Counted from the first letter of the stretch, positions 1-12,925 are shown. The stretch is DNA of 64,000 nt from Atkinsonella hypoxylon (GCA_000729835.1 JFHB01000138.1:1-64000); one strand, 5' to 3'. A program made the numbers and translations. Notes: a model not told the origin generated them from the sequence alone.

Positions 1-626
1 CCACCACCACCTCCTCCTCCTCCTCCTCCTCCTCCTCCTCCCCATCTTCGTCCTCCCCCCGTCGTCCATCCCTGCCTCCCAGGCCGCCCGGCATAACAAG
101 CAGAGTACACGATCCAAATCAGCACCGCCACAAAAATAATGCTGAACAACCAGGCAGACAAGTCGGTCCCGCCTTGCCCGTCGCTGAAGATGCCGCCGCG
201 CGGATTCGCTATGTGCGGATACCTCGCCTGTCCCTTCGCCGTCAACAAGAGCGTGTACTCTACGCCGCAGCTGCCCCTCAGCACATACGGATCATCCGCG
301 CTCGCGTACCCCTCGCAGATGACGTCGGTGGTGCCCAGCTTGAGTTCCTCGGGCAGCGTGGCAGAGCAGCTCCATTCGATGTCCTCCCCGCCGTAGGACG
401 ACCCCTGGTTTACGCAGCGCATGACGTCGATCTCGTAGAGCTTGCAGATGTCCCTTGAGGATACGCATTTTAGCTGGGGGATGGCGGAGACGCGGCGGTG
501 GGTGGTTTTGGCGCCGTTGCCGCGGAGCGTGAGAGATTGGACTTCGGAGAGGAGGATGGCGTTTTTGGGGCGTGATGCTGCGCTGAGGGGGAGGGAGAGG
601 AAGATGGGGAGGATGCTGGGGTGCAT
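1..626 (-). CDS. SARAF: SARAF-like store-operated calcium entry regulator (partial, 3' end outside window)
   Basis: The frame runs from an ATG at 626 (context CCACCATGC) without a stop to the window edge, so about 208 residues are visible and the C-terminus is missing. It opens with a short hydrophobic signal peptide (residues 1-17). A cysteine-rich lumenal domain follows, containing LKCVSSRDICKLYEIDVMRC, then CVNQGSSYGGEDIEWSCSA, VICEGYASADDPYVLRGSC and GVEYTL. This cysteine spacing and the CEGY.S.DDPYVL.GSCGVEY block are typical of the SARAF/TMEM66 family. One membrane segment lies near residues 160-178 (LSAWLFSIIFVAVLIWIVY). After it a poly-glycine run begins, encoded by the CTC repeat at 9-40. 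In animals SARAF is an ER membrane protein that damps STIM/Orai calcium entry; the role in fungi is not established. No introns are visible in this part. Confidence 0.88.
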   Translation of the reverse strand, partial: MHPSILPIFLSLPLSAASRPKNAILLSEVQSLTLRGNGAKTTHRRVSAIPQLKCVSSRDICKLYEIDVMRCVNQGSSYGGEDIEWSCSATLPEELKLGTTDVICEGYASADDPYVLRGSCGVEYTLLLTAKGQARYPHIANPRGGIFSDGQGGTDLSAWLFSIIFVAVLIWIVYSACYAGRPGRQGWTTGGGRRWGGGGGGGGGGGGG

Positions 627-2071
627 GGTGGTTGATGTTCTTTTCGGGAGGTGTTAGGAGGTCTCAATGAGACGGAGACGGGCTTGGCTGGGGGCCCATT
701 TGGTGAGAGTTGTAGGTTTGAATTGGAAATCTGTGGGGAGCTGGGTTATTTTATTGTGGTGCTTTGGATTGTTTGTCTTCTGGAATATTCTGGGATGGAC
801 ATGTTTGTCCTTGAGGACACGATGTTCAGATGGTTTTGAGTGGCAAGGTTGGTGGTGGCAGGCATCTTGCTACCCTGTAGGCATGGAGAGGGATGGGTGT
901 CGTTCGAGATTCGCCACGTAAGGGCTCCTACCCTGTGTCAAATGGTGCGCAAGAGCCATTGTGGACAGTTTGCGGGCACCGGAGCTTTTGGCGCACTAGA
1001 CCTAACCGAAACCGGAACGTCCCTGGACACCTATTTTTAGTGTGGAAGTACCTCGGATGTTTCTTTTTCAGCTATAGAGCTGTTTTTTTTTTCGCTCTAA
1101 CGGCCGTAACGCAACAGCAGCAGCTACAACAGCCCTTTAACCCTTATAGAAATAGCTTTCATTAATAATAACTACTTTGCTTATACAAGAATTACTATAT
1201 ATCTTTGGTAATAGCTGTTATCTCTCTCTTGCGAAAAAGAAAAAAATGACACCTCAAAAAACGCACTTTAGCGCGCTGTTGCGTATACATCTGCTGATAT
1301 AAAGGACTTACGGAATATAGCACGAAGAGAAACATTGGGGGTACTTTTGTGTGTGGCACCCACCAAAAGCGACTAACCTCGATTCGGCTAGGTCTAGTGC
1401 GTGCCCAGCTGGCAGAGGGGCGATACAGATAGTGACTAGTTAACTAACTAGTTAACTACTGACGAACTGGATGGAAATGGCCGTGGGAAGAACTCTCAGG
1501 ATGGCATGCAAGGATGCTGCGCCCACCGATCGGTGTTGCACCAACGATATGTTGGGTTGATAGGAAGCTGGGCCAGTCGAGTGCACCACACGCCGTATAA
1601 CATTGCTATCACGGCCTCGATACCAACCAATACCGAGGAGAGGAGCAAGAGGCGAGCAGAAGAAGCGGTCGGCAATCGCAAGGCCATGCTGGGCGGATGC
1701 ATGTGTATGTCAGGATTCAGGAATAATATCTTGCAGGACTCGGCTGATGATGCGTCCCGCCAGTTTTTCACATGTACGCCATTCGTCCGGTCCAGGCACC
1801 TTTGACCGACTTCGCCAGGGAAGTGGGCCACGCGGGCTCGGACAACTCGACGACTCCGAGAATTGCTTGAAAAGTATTTACGAGCTTGGCCTTTCGGAGG
1901 CATGGCCGCTCACATTGTCCGACACTAAAGTCATGCATCTTAGGGGCTAAGGTATCCGACGAGTCAATTGCGGCGGCGGGATTGCTAGCTCTGGAATTAT
2001 TGCTGCCTGCCTAGGCAGTTCATGTTATGTACCTAGGTAAGTTACCCTACCTAAGGTATCTAGATTATTCT

Positions 2072-2098
2072 GTCGCTTATTAAGCGAAAATAAGCGAC
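2072..2098. repeat. Foldback with 10-bp arms
   Basis: GTCGCTTATT (2072-2081) is the exact reverse complement of AATAAGCGAC (2089-2098), with a 7-nt loop. It is flanked on both sides by CCTAAGGT/CCTTAGGT motifs, so a longer hairpin is possible. Function unknown; it may be a remnant of a small foldback element. Confidence 0.6.
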
Positions 2099-3114
2099 CT
2101 TAGGTACCAAAGGGTCGGGTGGTCAGTTTCACCCGGCTGAAGGTCGGATTAAATTAACCCCCGCGTGGGCAACCTAGGTGTCCAAAATTGTTTTGATCTG
2201 CACTCATATTCTCTCATGTATGCAACGAGCAAGCGGGGACGAATGGCAGGAATGGAAGCACCCCACATTTGACGGTTGCCAAGCAACTTCCCCCCTGCTG
2301 TGGTTTCACTTTCTCTCTCCAGTGGCGGTTGACAATGGATTTGCGATCCAGAACACTTCTGCGAGACCCGACACCGCGGCGGTTGCTCGAGAGGTTCCTG
2401 TTCCAAAATGAGGCGTGCACTTTGTGTGTGTATGTTGCCGACTTCCCCAGCAGATGTTCGTGTGGCGCTTTCATTCGTATACAGAAAAAGGAATGCAACC
2501 GGCGACGTTACTTCCAATCAATCGGCCGTGATTCGCCATAGGTTCAGCTGGCGGATCCGACTTGGCTTCAAAGCTTCTATTATTGATATTTGTGTGGTCA
2601 TCGCTGCCTTCCCAGTTGTCTTAGTGTACCCACAACGTCGTGAGCACGTACACCTGATGAGATACCTAGACCTTGCTGACACCCAACATGTCTAGCAAGG
2701 TACTGACTGTAGTTGACATTCAGTAGCTTCTAGTTAACACACTGAACCTTCTAGCGTCATCTTTAGTACCTACCTCAGACTCCAATGTAATTGACCCACA
2801 TCCTGGTCGGAACCACTCTTTGGCGTTATGCTGTCCCAAGGGATGTTAGACTCCAACGAAGGGATCTTGGGCAATTTTCATGTCGTCAGCAGATCAGTTA
2901 GTGGTCAGGGAGGAGAAAAAAAGAAAAAAGAACCCAGTGCAGGGACTGATCCAGATTACGCCCGGATACATTAGCGATACATACAGCCGCTGAGGCTGGC
3001 ACCGGGGCTCGATGCTGCTGAGCGGGTGACTCACGGTCTGACTGCTGTGGTGGGAAATGAGTTGGTATCACAATGACATACAGTGGTCGGTCGTGGTTGC
3101 CTGACTGACCGACT

Positions 3115-3146
3115 ACCTACCTAGTACCTAGGTACCTAGGTAGGTA
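3115..3146. repeat. CCTAGGTA motif cluster
   Basis: Overlapping copies of CCTAGGTAC and TAGGTAGGTA form a nearly palindromic tract. Similar tracts occur at 2028-2060, 9380-9440, 31540-31557 and, more diffusely, 62155-62235, always between genes. It is a dispersed simple motif of this genome rather than a gene-specific site. Confidence 0.7.
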
Positions 3147-3713
3147 AACTCTTGCCAGTTTGGTCTACCAATGACAAGGGTCTCGGATTTAACAAGATTC
3201 CCGGATATCGGATATAATAAGATTCCCAGAATTGCTGCTCGGAAGCCTGCAACGACAAATTACAAAACCAGCTACAAGCCCTTTTGCGTGCATGTACATT
3301 TCTAGAGTCCTGTAGCCGCTGGGCCCCCTTGATAACTATATACATACGGGGTGTTCCATCCGCTTGTTGCCCCTCCCATCAGCTAACGTGAATTCTCTCT
3401 CCTCATTTAGTCGTTGGCGCATGTCAACCCAGAGGCCAAAGCGCTAGAAAGGCTGAAAAGGGTACTCGCCTCGCAACAACGTGCCTTCCCAAACAGTACG
3501 CTTACCCACCTTTGAGTGCCCGTCCGTCCTCAGCTGTCTGAGCGGTCTTGTTTAGAAAGATCGCCGATACAATCAGCTTCGACTGTTCTCTCTCTCCTGC
3601 AGAATAGCTTGCGACTGTCTAATCTCCAAAACGAGCCAAATAGCCAAACGTCGAGGCACAGCAAGTCCCCTGCCTGCTCAACGTCGGCGCAACGGCGCGC
3701 CTTTGTAGCCACA

Positions 3714-6700
3714 ATGGCTGTGTCAATCCCGGAAAAGGCACCAGGGCCGCACCCGTCCGACTCAGAACGCTCCTCTAGCAGAAGAAGGGATTCCTCAGAT
3801 GGCAAATCGACACCCCCAGAAGAAAAAGCAGACCTCAAAAATGCCCTTAGCAAAGCCGACTCAAAAGTTGCTGCGCCACCAAAGGCCACCGATCTTGAAG
3901 ACAGTTTCCGCCATTTGTCACCTCACGAGGCAGATGTCTTGAGACGCCAAATAATCACTCCCGAAGTCAAGCAAGGCATTGGTATGTTGTATCGCTATGC
4001 CTCGCGCAATGATCTTATTATCATCGCCATTGCATCGATTTGCGCAATTGCCTCTGGTGCTGCCCTCCCACTCATGACCGTCATCTTTGGAAATCTCCAG
4101 CGCACCTTTCAAAGATACTTCTTTTCTGACGGCACGATGAACTATGATGATTTTCTGGATGAGCTGACAAAATACGTTTTGTACTTCGTCTATTTGAGCA
4201 TTGGCGAATTTGTTGTCACATATATCTGCACAGTCAGCTTTATCTATACGGGCGAGCACATCAGCGCCAAGATCCGCGAGCACTATCTTGAGAGTTGTAT
4301 GCGCCAAAACATAGGTTTTTTTGACAAGCTTGGTGCCGGTGAAGTCACAACGCGCATTACCGCCGATACGAACCTCATCCAGGATGGAATTTCCGAAAAG
4401 GTTTCACTCACATTGGCTGCCTTGGCAACCTTCATCACCGCCTTTGTCATCGGGTTTCTTAAATACTGGAAGTTGACCCTTATTCTGTCCTCTACCGTCG
4501 TCGCCTTGGTGCTCAATAGCGCTATTGGTTCTAGCTTTATACTCAAGCACAACAAAAACTCTCTGGAGGCCTACGCCCAGGGTGGCAGCCTGGCTGATGA
4601 GGTTGTCAGCTCCATTCGTAATGCCGTTGCCTTTGGGACCCAAGACCGCCTCGCCAAGCAGTACGACGTGCATCTCAAAAAGGCGGAATACTTTGGTTTC
4701 CGCGTCAAGGGCGCCCTTGCCGTCATGATAGCCGGTATGATGCTTATCCTCTACCTCTCTTACGGGCTTGCCTTCTGGAAAGGCTGCCACTACATTGTTG
4801 ACGGTGTCATTCCTCTCAGTAACATCTTGACCATTGTCATGTCTGTCATAATTGGTGCCTTTCAGCTGGGAAATGTTGCTCCCCATCTGCAGGCCTTCAC
4901 TAGCGCCGTTGCTGCTGCCGCTAAGATCTTCAACACCATTGACCGTGTCTCGCCTCTGGATCCCAGCGATGACAAAGGAGACAAGGTTGAGAACCTGCAG
5001 GGGCACATTCGTCTTGAGAATATCAAGCATATTTATCCATCTCGTCCCGAAGTAGTTGTCATGGATGGGGTCACTCTTGAAATCCCTGCTGGTAAGATTA
5101 CGGCCTTGGTAGGAGCCTCTGGCTCAGGCAAGAGTACTATCGTCGGCCTAGTGGAACGCTTTTACGACCCTGTGCAAGGCGCTATATTACTCGATGGCCG
5201 AGACATTCGCTCCCTCAATCTTCGGTGGCTGCGTCAACAAATGGCCCTAGTGAGCCAAGAGCCCACTTTGTTCGGAACGACAATCTTGAATAATATCAGC
5301 CACGGTCTAATTGGAACCCCGTACGAAAACGAGACTGAGCAAGTCAAAAAAGAGATGGTCATCCAGGCAGCCATTAAAGCCAATGCTCACGATTTCATTT
5401 CAGCCCTCCCGGAGGGCTATGAAACCAATGTTGGCGAACGTGGATTCCTCTTGTCTGGTGGACAGAAGCAGCGTATTGCTATTGCTCGTGCCGTTGTCTC
5501 TGACCCAAAGAGTAAGTACCGTTCTTCTTCTCCCTTCTTGCTTTTCATGTGCTAGTGGTGGAACCTTGACGATAGATTGTACCCGCTGACAGGACAAACA
5601 GTTCTTCTTCTCGATGAAGCAACATCTGCGCTCGACACCAAGTCTGAAGGCGTTGTTCAGGCTGCTCTGGAGACCGCTTCTGCAGGCCGCACCACAATTA
5701 CCATCGCCCATCGTTTGTCTACTATTAGGGATGCTCACAACATTGTTGTCATGTCCAATGGGCGCATTGTGGAACAGGGTACCCACGATGCACTACTCGA
5801 GAAACAGGGTGCCTACCACAAGCTCGTGTCCGCGCAAAACATTGCTGCTGCTGAGGCATTGACTGCAGAAGAAGTAGAGGCCATCGACGAAGAGCAGGAG
5901 GAGCTCATCCGCAAATTGTCGAAAATTTCGTCAAGCAAGGATGGCCAATGCGGCGCTGACCCAAAGGATCATGATTCCGTCAAGATGCAGCGGTCGTCTT
6001 CGCGCCAATCTGTCTCCAACACGGCTCTTCAGAAAGTGACGCCCGAGACAGAGCATAAATACAGCCTAATTACGCTCATGAAATTCATAACCTCGTTTAA
6101 CGCACCAGAGTGGCGATGGATGCTTTTCGGTCTTGCATTCGCCATCGTCTGCGGCGGTGGCAATCCAACAGCAGCCGTCTTCTTCGCCAAAGAGGTTACC
6201 AATCTCTCACAACCCGTCACCCCTCTTAACAAACACCAAATAGAGAAGGATTCTGATTTCTGGGCTGCCATGTACTTGATGCTGGCTATCGTCCAGTTCA
6301 TCGCCTTTTCTTCACAGGGTATCGTCTTTGCCATGTGCTCCGAACGTCTAGTCCGTCGTGTCCGTGACCGTTCTTTCAGAGCTTTGCTCCGACAGGACGT
6401 AGCGTTTTTTGACAAGGACGAGAACTCGGCCGGTGCTCTTACCTCGTTCTTATCTACCCAAGCCACTCATGTGGCAGGACTAAGCGGGGCCACTCTTGGT
6501 ACTCTGTTGATGACCATCACCACCCTGGTCTCAGCCTGCGTGGTGGCCTTATCCATTGGGTGGAAGCTGTCGCTCGTGTGTATCACCACGATGCCAGTTC
6601 TTCTTGGCTGTGGCTTCTTCCGATTCTGGGTGCTGGCCCACTTCCAACGACGATCTAAGGCTGCTTATGCCTCATCTGCCTCGTTTGCCTCGGAAGCCAT

Positions 6701-7841
6701 CTCAGCCATCCGTACTGTTGCTGCGCTGACTCGCGAGGATGATGTCCTGCGTCAGTACCGTGAGTCGCTTGCAGTGCAGCAGCGTCGCAGCTTGATTTCG
6801 GTTTTGAAGTCTAGCACACTCTATGCCGGTTCTCAGTCGCTGCTGTTCCTTTGTTTTGCCCTGGGCTTCTGGTATGGAGGTACACTGATCGGAAAGAGAG
6901 AATACGACATGTTTCAATTCTTCCTATGTTTCATGGCGGTTATTTTTGGTGCGCAATCTGCGGGCACAATCTTCTCATTCGCCCCTGATATGGGCAAGGC
7001 TCACCACGCTGCTGCCGAGCTCAAGACCCTTCTCGACCGCAAGCCCGCCATCGACTCTTGCTCACTTGAAGGCGAAAGGCTACCCGAGGTTGACGGAACA
7101 CTTGAGTTTCGCAATGTTCATTTTCGGTATCCCACTCGGCCTGAGGTTCCCGTTCTTCGTGGTCTCAACATGACCATCCGACCCGGCCAGTACGTTGCCC
7201 TAGTCGGCGCATCTGGCTGCGGGAAGAGTACGACGATTGCTCTGCTGGAGCGATTCTATGATCCGCTCTTTGGAGGTATATTTGTCGACAACAAAGAAAT
7301 CAGCAAACTCAACATCAATGACTACCGCTCTCACATTGCTCTCGTCAGCCAAGAGCCAACGTTGTACCAGGGCACTATTCGTGATAATATTATGTTAGGA
7401 AGTCCCAAAGAAACCGTCACAGATGAGGCGCTTGAGCACGCCTGTCGGGAGGCCAACATCTATGACTTTATCGTATCCCTACCCGAGGGATTCAACACAG
7501 TGGTTGGTAGCAAAGGTGCTCTGCTGTCTGGCGGTCAGAAGCAACGCATTGCTATTGCTCGCGCTCTCATTCGGGACCCCAAGATCCTCCTGCTGGATGA
7601 GGCCACTTCTGCGCTTGATTCGGAATCGGAACATGTAGTGCAGGCGGCTCTAGACAAGGCCGCTAAGGGTCGCACGACTATTGCTGTGGCCCACCGGCTG
7701 AGCACGATCCAAAAGGCGGATATCATCTATGTCTTTGATCGGGGGTGCATTGTCGAGGCCGGCACTCACTCGGAACTGATGAAGAAGAATGGGCGATATG
7801 CCGAGCTGGTCAACCTGCAAAGTCTGGCCAAGCACGATTAA
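3714..7841 (+). CDS. ABCB-type full-size multidrug (MDR/leptomycin B resistance-like) ABC transporter
   Basis: Two exons, 3714..5511 and 5602..7841, give 1345 residues in the order TMD-NBD-TMD-NBD. The 90-nt intron splits the first Walker B codon (A|TT). Splicing restores ILLLDE exactly, which supports the model. The start is the ATG in ACAATGGC; upstream in-frame codons are not ATG. The N-terminus (about 90 residues) is Ser/Pro-rich and polar. Membrane segments fill about residues 98-420 and 770-1050. NBD1 has Walker A GASGSGKST (467-475), signature LSGGQ (580-584) and Walker B ending DE (604-605). NBD2 has GASGCGKST (1135-1143), LSGGQ (1241-1245) and ILLLDE (1261-1266). Both ATP sites keep the catalytic Glu and the H-loop His, so both look competent. 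Members of this family pump hydrophobic drugs, toxins or peptides out of the cell at the plasma membrane. Substrate cannot be told from sequence. Confidence 0.95.
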
Positions 7842-10800
7842 TTCGTTGTAAATTTGGAATCGTCTTTGCGCTAGTTTAATTTTCGGTGCTGTTATCCTCT
7901 ATGCATTCATGTATTTCCAGCATATCTTGCTAGAGGTTTGATTTGAACCATTTACTGTTCATACTGCGAGAAGACATATCCAGAGCTAGTTCCTTTAAGG
8001 ATGAACTGGCTTAGACTGGCTTTGCATACGACGGAGTTTTCTATATTTTCTTTCTCCCCCAAGGGTGGGCGTTAGGACATCATTAGATCGAGGGTACTCG
8101 AATATGTAATTTGATCTGATTTTGATTTCTCTTCTCAGCAGGACGATTTTAAATCCAAAAAATGTTATTCCTCCTTTAACTGACATTGTTTCTGGCATTC
8201 ATTGCGGGTGACTATGTAAATCACGCCGAGGTTTTAACCCCTTTGAGACATTGCACGGATGAAAATGTCCTTGGTTGCACCACGGTTTGCCGATTACCGA
8301 CGCGTGCGTGTTTCACGCGCCTCCAACTTATTCAACGACGGTCATCACTGTCGCTCATTTCACGAAGGTTTGTTTCTTGGTAACATGCTTTACAGCATGA
8401 TTATTATAGTAGACGGTGGGACGAAGATTACTAGCTGGGTTGGGCGCTGCTGACTCGTGCCATTTGCCTTGTCTGAAGCTCCGAATTACAGATGGGTTAT
8501 GGGCAAACAGCCTGCGACTATTGAAGGAGCAGAAGCCTCAATTTATGGAAATGAATGTGCAAGATTGATTAACCGGATTTAATGCCGCCCCAAGGCAGTA
8601 ATTGTGCGCTGCCAACTTGCCTGATACCGATGCCGACAGACTGTCATCCATGTGACACCTAAAGCAGCAAGAAACTTCCGTGGCGACGTTCAAGTTTTGA
8701 TGCCTCCGTAGAGAAGGGCAGAGCAATTTTGAAGGATTTTATGAACAGGAAGGAAGTGCATCGTCATGTGAAGTCATGTCTTTATCCACGATATTGACAG
8801 GCAGGCATGTTGCACTTCTAAGGCTGAGATGCGGATTAAATGACGCGTTGGTATTAGACATGGTAGATTGAACTGACGGACCGATAAGACAGCATGGCAG
8901 CCCTGGGCAGAATGCAGATGCAGATGCAGATGCAGAATGGGATTCTTGGATGAGACGTTAACTACAGACCAGACATGTTGGGGCAATTAAAGGATATCTA
9001 CGTTGAGAACGGTGACCAGCGATAGGGAATGAAGTAAGACAACAGACAGGGAATAGACATGAACTGGGGGAAGGACGCCTCGGACAAAAAGATAACTCTA
9101 GCGCGTGTCTTGGATCGTTGATGAGACAAAAGGTGGCAGGGTTGGGTGGTGTGCGCGATAGGAAGCATTTCGCGTGTGCGATGAACGGAGACGAGCTTTC
9201 AGCTCGGACTATTCGATGTGCCTGTTCCTGTTGGCTGTGAGCATACAAAAGGATGATGATGCTGCTGGCTTGCAACTCGGTTCGCGAAATAAAATGCATT
9301 GTGCGACGGGATCTCACCGCACCGGGGTCAACGGTCCGGTGGAGAGGAAAGTTTTCTTCTTCTAATATGTGCTCCGCAGGTACTAGGTACCTAGGTAGTT
9401 GGTCCGTACTCCATAGATTGCCTGCGTACCTAGGTAGGTAGACCTTGTCGGTCTTGGCAGGCACGAGCAGGCACGAGCAGGCACGAGCAGGCACGAGCAG
9501 GGCACGAGCAAGGGACACGCGCCACTGGACACGGAGTCCCTGACCATCTCTGGTTAGGGCAGGTCGGCTCTCCGCCCGCCCCTTCCTAGTTCAGCCCGAA
9601 AGAGGAATTCCTGTCGTCTGAAGCGGGTGGCGTGGAGACACCCATGATTCTCACCTGAAGAGCCGTACAAGATACGGGACACGGCTGGGGCGGCTGTGGC
9701 CAGCTGTCAGATAATATAGAATTGTAGGAAGGGGTTCGGTCTTGAGTTCGTGTTTTGCTGGCGTGATTCGTCCTCAGACTGAGGCTGAGGTTGAGGCTGA
9801 GGCTGAGCCGAGGGGACTTGGGATGAAATAGATGCGTCAGCCAGAAGCTTCCTAGTTGGAGCGGTCTGGTCGCTCCTGCCCACAACGCCAAGCGCGGGGC
9901 AGTAATGATCCAAACTCAAACTCAACACCTGGCATCATCTGAGGACCTGACTCTTGTCTGTTCTCTTCGACTTCTGTGGCCTCTGCAGGTTATCACAGGA
10001 AAAATGGCAAATACGCCAGGCCAGGCCATGCCATGCCATTCCACACGCCATGACGCCAGCCGTCGCCCGATTGTGCCGTTTTATATATAGTTACGAAGCC
10101 GATAGTCCGTGTAGCCTCCTCAGGTGCCCCGATGCACTCGACTCATGACGGATGGTGTTTCTGGCCTAAGGCAACCTACGACATCAAGAGTGGAATCGGA
10201 ATGGGCACGGCGTGCTTCTTACAGCATCTTCAACAGCAAGCGGACAATGCGTCTTACGCGACACATTGCCGTCGAGACAAGCACCTTTGAGTGGTACCGA
10301 GCACGGAGCGCAATGCCCTGTCGATACGTCTAACCGCTTGTGATTTTATGCGCATCCCGATGTCTGTACGGCGTACATATGCAAAGTTGCGACGGCGGTT
10401 GTCGGACTGAGGGAGATCTAGCCTGTCAGCCAGCCCGGGGACTGAACATTTTGACGGGCCTATCTGGCCATCACGAAAGAGCACAACGCTAACTAACTAA
10501 CTATTAAATTATCCAGGCCCCGCCGGCCCACTTACATGGCTGAACCCTTGTTAACCATGTGTCCACCAGAGCTATTTGTCTTGACCATTCTTGTCGACGC
10601 CCGCTGCCGCATTTAGCTTCTCCCTGTCATCCCACATTACCGGACAGGGGATGCAGACAAAGGCAGAGAGACGACAGCACCACGGCAGCTTGCTTCTGTT
10701 GTTATAATCGGGTTTCCCATGCACGTGGGGACAGATTTCTTGACGGGGCCCCCTAACTATTGCTCTCCTCATCATCTGTCATGCATTTTGACCGTCCCAT

Positions 10801-11639
10801 GCCATCCACTTATTTGCGTTTGCTAACTGGGAGCCACCCTTGATCGGAAGCTGTCCATCGTGTGCCCTGCGTTCGGTGGCTGCTCTCTGCTGGTTTGTCT
10901 CCTTGCATTATTTATCCTTTGCTAGCAATGCCGACGCTGCGCCGCTCATCTTTACTCTTTCCATCCATCTTTCGACATTCCTTCTCGAACCGCAGCTTGT
11001 CCAAAGCTCATCGTGCCGATAGTCACTACTGTCGGCCTTTGGGATAACTGTACTGCAACTTGCTTCGCTTTCGATATCATTTGTTTACCCTAATTAATAA
11101 TAGCTGGACGCAATCGCCCGTTGTGCGCCCAGATTATTGCCTGCGACTGCTGCTCGGAAAAGCAATACAATCTGCACCAGCCCGTCCTACATACAATCGC
11201 AGAGAAAGACTGGACTGAATACATTGGTATTGGACAACCAGATACCCGAAAAACAACGTTCACTTCTACGACCGCAAAGCCTTAGCCAATCGATCTTCGG
11301 TTTCGCTCCCCGCTCTCCGAGAAAGAAAAAAAAAACATCCGCCTCGTACAAGCAGATCGAGCCCTTTCCGAACTGAGCGGGGAGCCGACAAAGCACCAGC
11401 TCTATCCCTGCAATATTTACTGTTATACCAAGTCACAATTGACTTGTGATACTAGGCAGTCGTCGATGTAGGTTACGTAAACCTGGTTTGCAATTGCAAA
11501 TCTTGGTGACGGGAAATTGTTACGTGCCACCAAGACACCGTTCGTTTCAAGTTGCCTGGTGACCACCGATTGGTCAAAGTGGAAGCTTAAAGAATTGAAA
11601 CGTCCAGACATCTTGCACAAAACAACTTCAGTAACCACA
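7842..11639. other. Intergenic region, 3.8 kb
   Basis: No supported gene. Contents are a GCAGAT microrepeat (8914-8937), a CCTAGGTA cluster (9380-9440), a decamer tandem repeat (9457-9511), short GAGGCT repeats (9778-9812) and a purine-rich stretch at 11325-11338. The last part, from about 10,500, should hold the promoter of the DUF7729 gene. ORFs here are short, overlap on both strands and lack codon bias or motifs. Confidence 0.55.
9457..9511. repeat. Tandem repeat of the decamer GCACGAGCAG
   Basis: Four perfect consecutive copies (9461-9500) are followed by one shifted by 1 nt and slightly diverged (9502-9511). The repeat sits immediately beside a CCTAGGTA motif cluster. Non-coding. Confidence 0.85.
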
Positions 11640-12925
11640 ATGGGTGTTGGCGTCCCAGTGTCAAACCCTTCAGCCGTAGCAGCCACCACCGCTCCTGTGC
11701 GCTCAATACCAAAATCAACCTCGGCATCCATAAAGCGCAGATCACTGCAAAATCAGAGACGCATGTTACCCAGAATTACGTTGCCTCTTATCGTTTTAGC
11801 AGTCGCGGCTACATTCAACAGTCATGTTGCAGCTCTGGCGCCTAGAGTCACCACGCCCGCGTCGCTAGAAAAGGCTACATTCTCGTCAGTCTCTGACGAC
11901 GACCCATCAGCAGCAGTGGCGACAGCCATGTCGATGCCTCCTGCGGATGATGTGGCCGAGTTAAAGAAGTTTCGAAGAGCTAGTGATGCTTCCCGGGCTC
12001 ACACGCAGGGTGACGGCAGCGCGGAGGACGACAATGTATTCTCCCCCTCCAAGGCACTGGCAAGCCGGTCAACTCCTACAAGCGATGATGGCTCATCTCC
12101 TCTCCCGTCACCTTTTGACAATTTAGTACCAGGAGCATTCCAGGTATCCGGAGGAGGCAAATCTTGCTCTAACTTTATAACGAGCTTGCTCTCTGACCCG
12201 ACCTTTAAGAGCTGCTACCCCGTTTCCATGCTCCTTCAGGTAGGTCCTACTGTCACCCGACTTGGACTGCGCCAGCTTTCTATACCGGAAACCCCTTTGC
12301 TGATGCTCGCTTCGTTATAAATTCGCAGACATCTATTGGATTTTTCAATGCTGAAAAGCAACTCTCCAGCATTGCAAAAGTGCTCGACGCGACATGTGCT
12401 GCCAATGTCACCAAATGTGGTGATTTCATGGAGAACGCAGCCCGGAACTTGACGTCAGATGCCAACTGCAAAACAGAATTCAGCCAGAACCAGGCGCAGG
12501 TTTTGCTGGCGTACCGTGGATTACGAGCCTACGAGGTTCTTTATTCCGCCGCCTGCCTCCAAGACCCCTCGACAAATGTCTACTGTTTCGCCAACGCCGT
12601 GACAAATTTGTCGGCCCCTTCTGATTCATACCTCTACTTTATGCCGTATGGCAACGCTTTGCCTGGAGCTTCCCGGCCGACCTGCAACTGGTGCACGCAG
12701 AAAACTATGTCCATCTACTACTCGGCCTCTGCAGATCGATCACAGCCTGTTGCGACTGACTACCAGGATGCTGCCCGACAACTCAACACGCTCTGTGGAC
12801 CGGACTTTGTCAATTCCAGCCTTCCGACAGCCGAGAATGGAGCTTTTCCGACAGCGATTCCGTCATCGTTAGGCCTCATCACCAATACAATTCTTATTCT
12901 ACTGCTTTCTGCATTCTTTTCATAA
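11640..12925 (+). CDS. DUF7729-type cysteine-rich, probably GPI-anchored surface protein
   Basis: Two exons, 11640..12239 and 12329..12925, give 398 residues; the intron is 89 nt and phase 0. The start ATG (CCACAATGG) precedes a basic stretch and then a hydrophobic segment (about residues 46-62), read as a signal sequence or signal anchor. ATG 11763, just before that segment, is an alternative start. Residues 65-175 are Ser/Ala/Asp-rich and low complexity. The conserved domain begins at CSNFITSLLSDPTFKSCYP and, after the intron, runs through LDATCAANVTKCGDFM, YCFANAVTNLSAPSDSYLYF, LPGASRPTCNWCTQKTM and LCGPDFVNSS. These Cys blocks are those of the fungal DUF7729 family as I know it. The protein ends in a hydrophobic tail (about the last 18 residues) after a Thr/Ser/Pro stretch, consistent with GPI attachment. 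Function is unknown; a cell-surface location is inferred. Confidence 0.85.

Larger units (their letters stand above)
627..3713. other. Intergenic region between the SARAF-like gene and the ABC transporter
   Basis: No convincing gene. The two genes are divergent, so both promoters lie here. It holds an AT-rich patch (1140-1320) bounded by an inverted 10-mer, an imperfect palindrome of TAACTAGT units (1434-1460), a foldback (2072-2098) and clusters of CCTAGGTA-type motifs (2028-2110 and 3115-3146). Overlapping ORFs of 60-135 codons at 1496-1950 and 2149-2695 show no recognisable domain. Confidence 0.6.

Noticed and set aside
4404..5030. 208-codon minus-strand ORF
   Set aside because: Antisense of the ABC transporter's first transmembrane domain.
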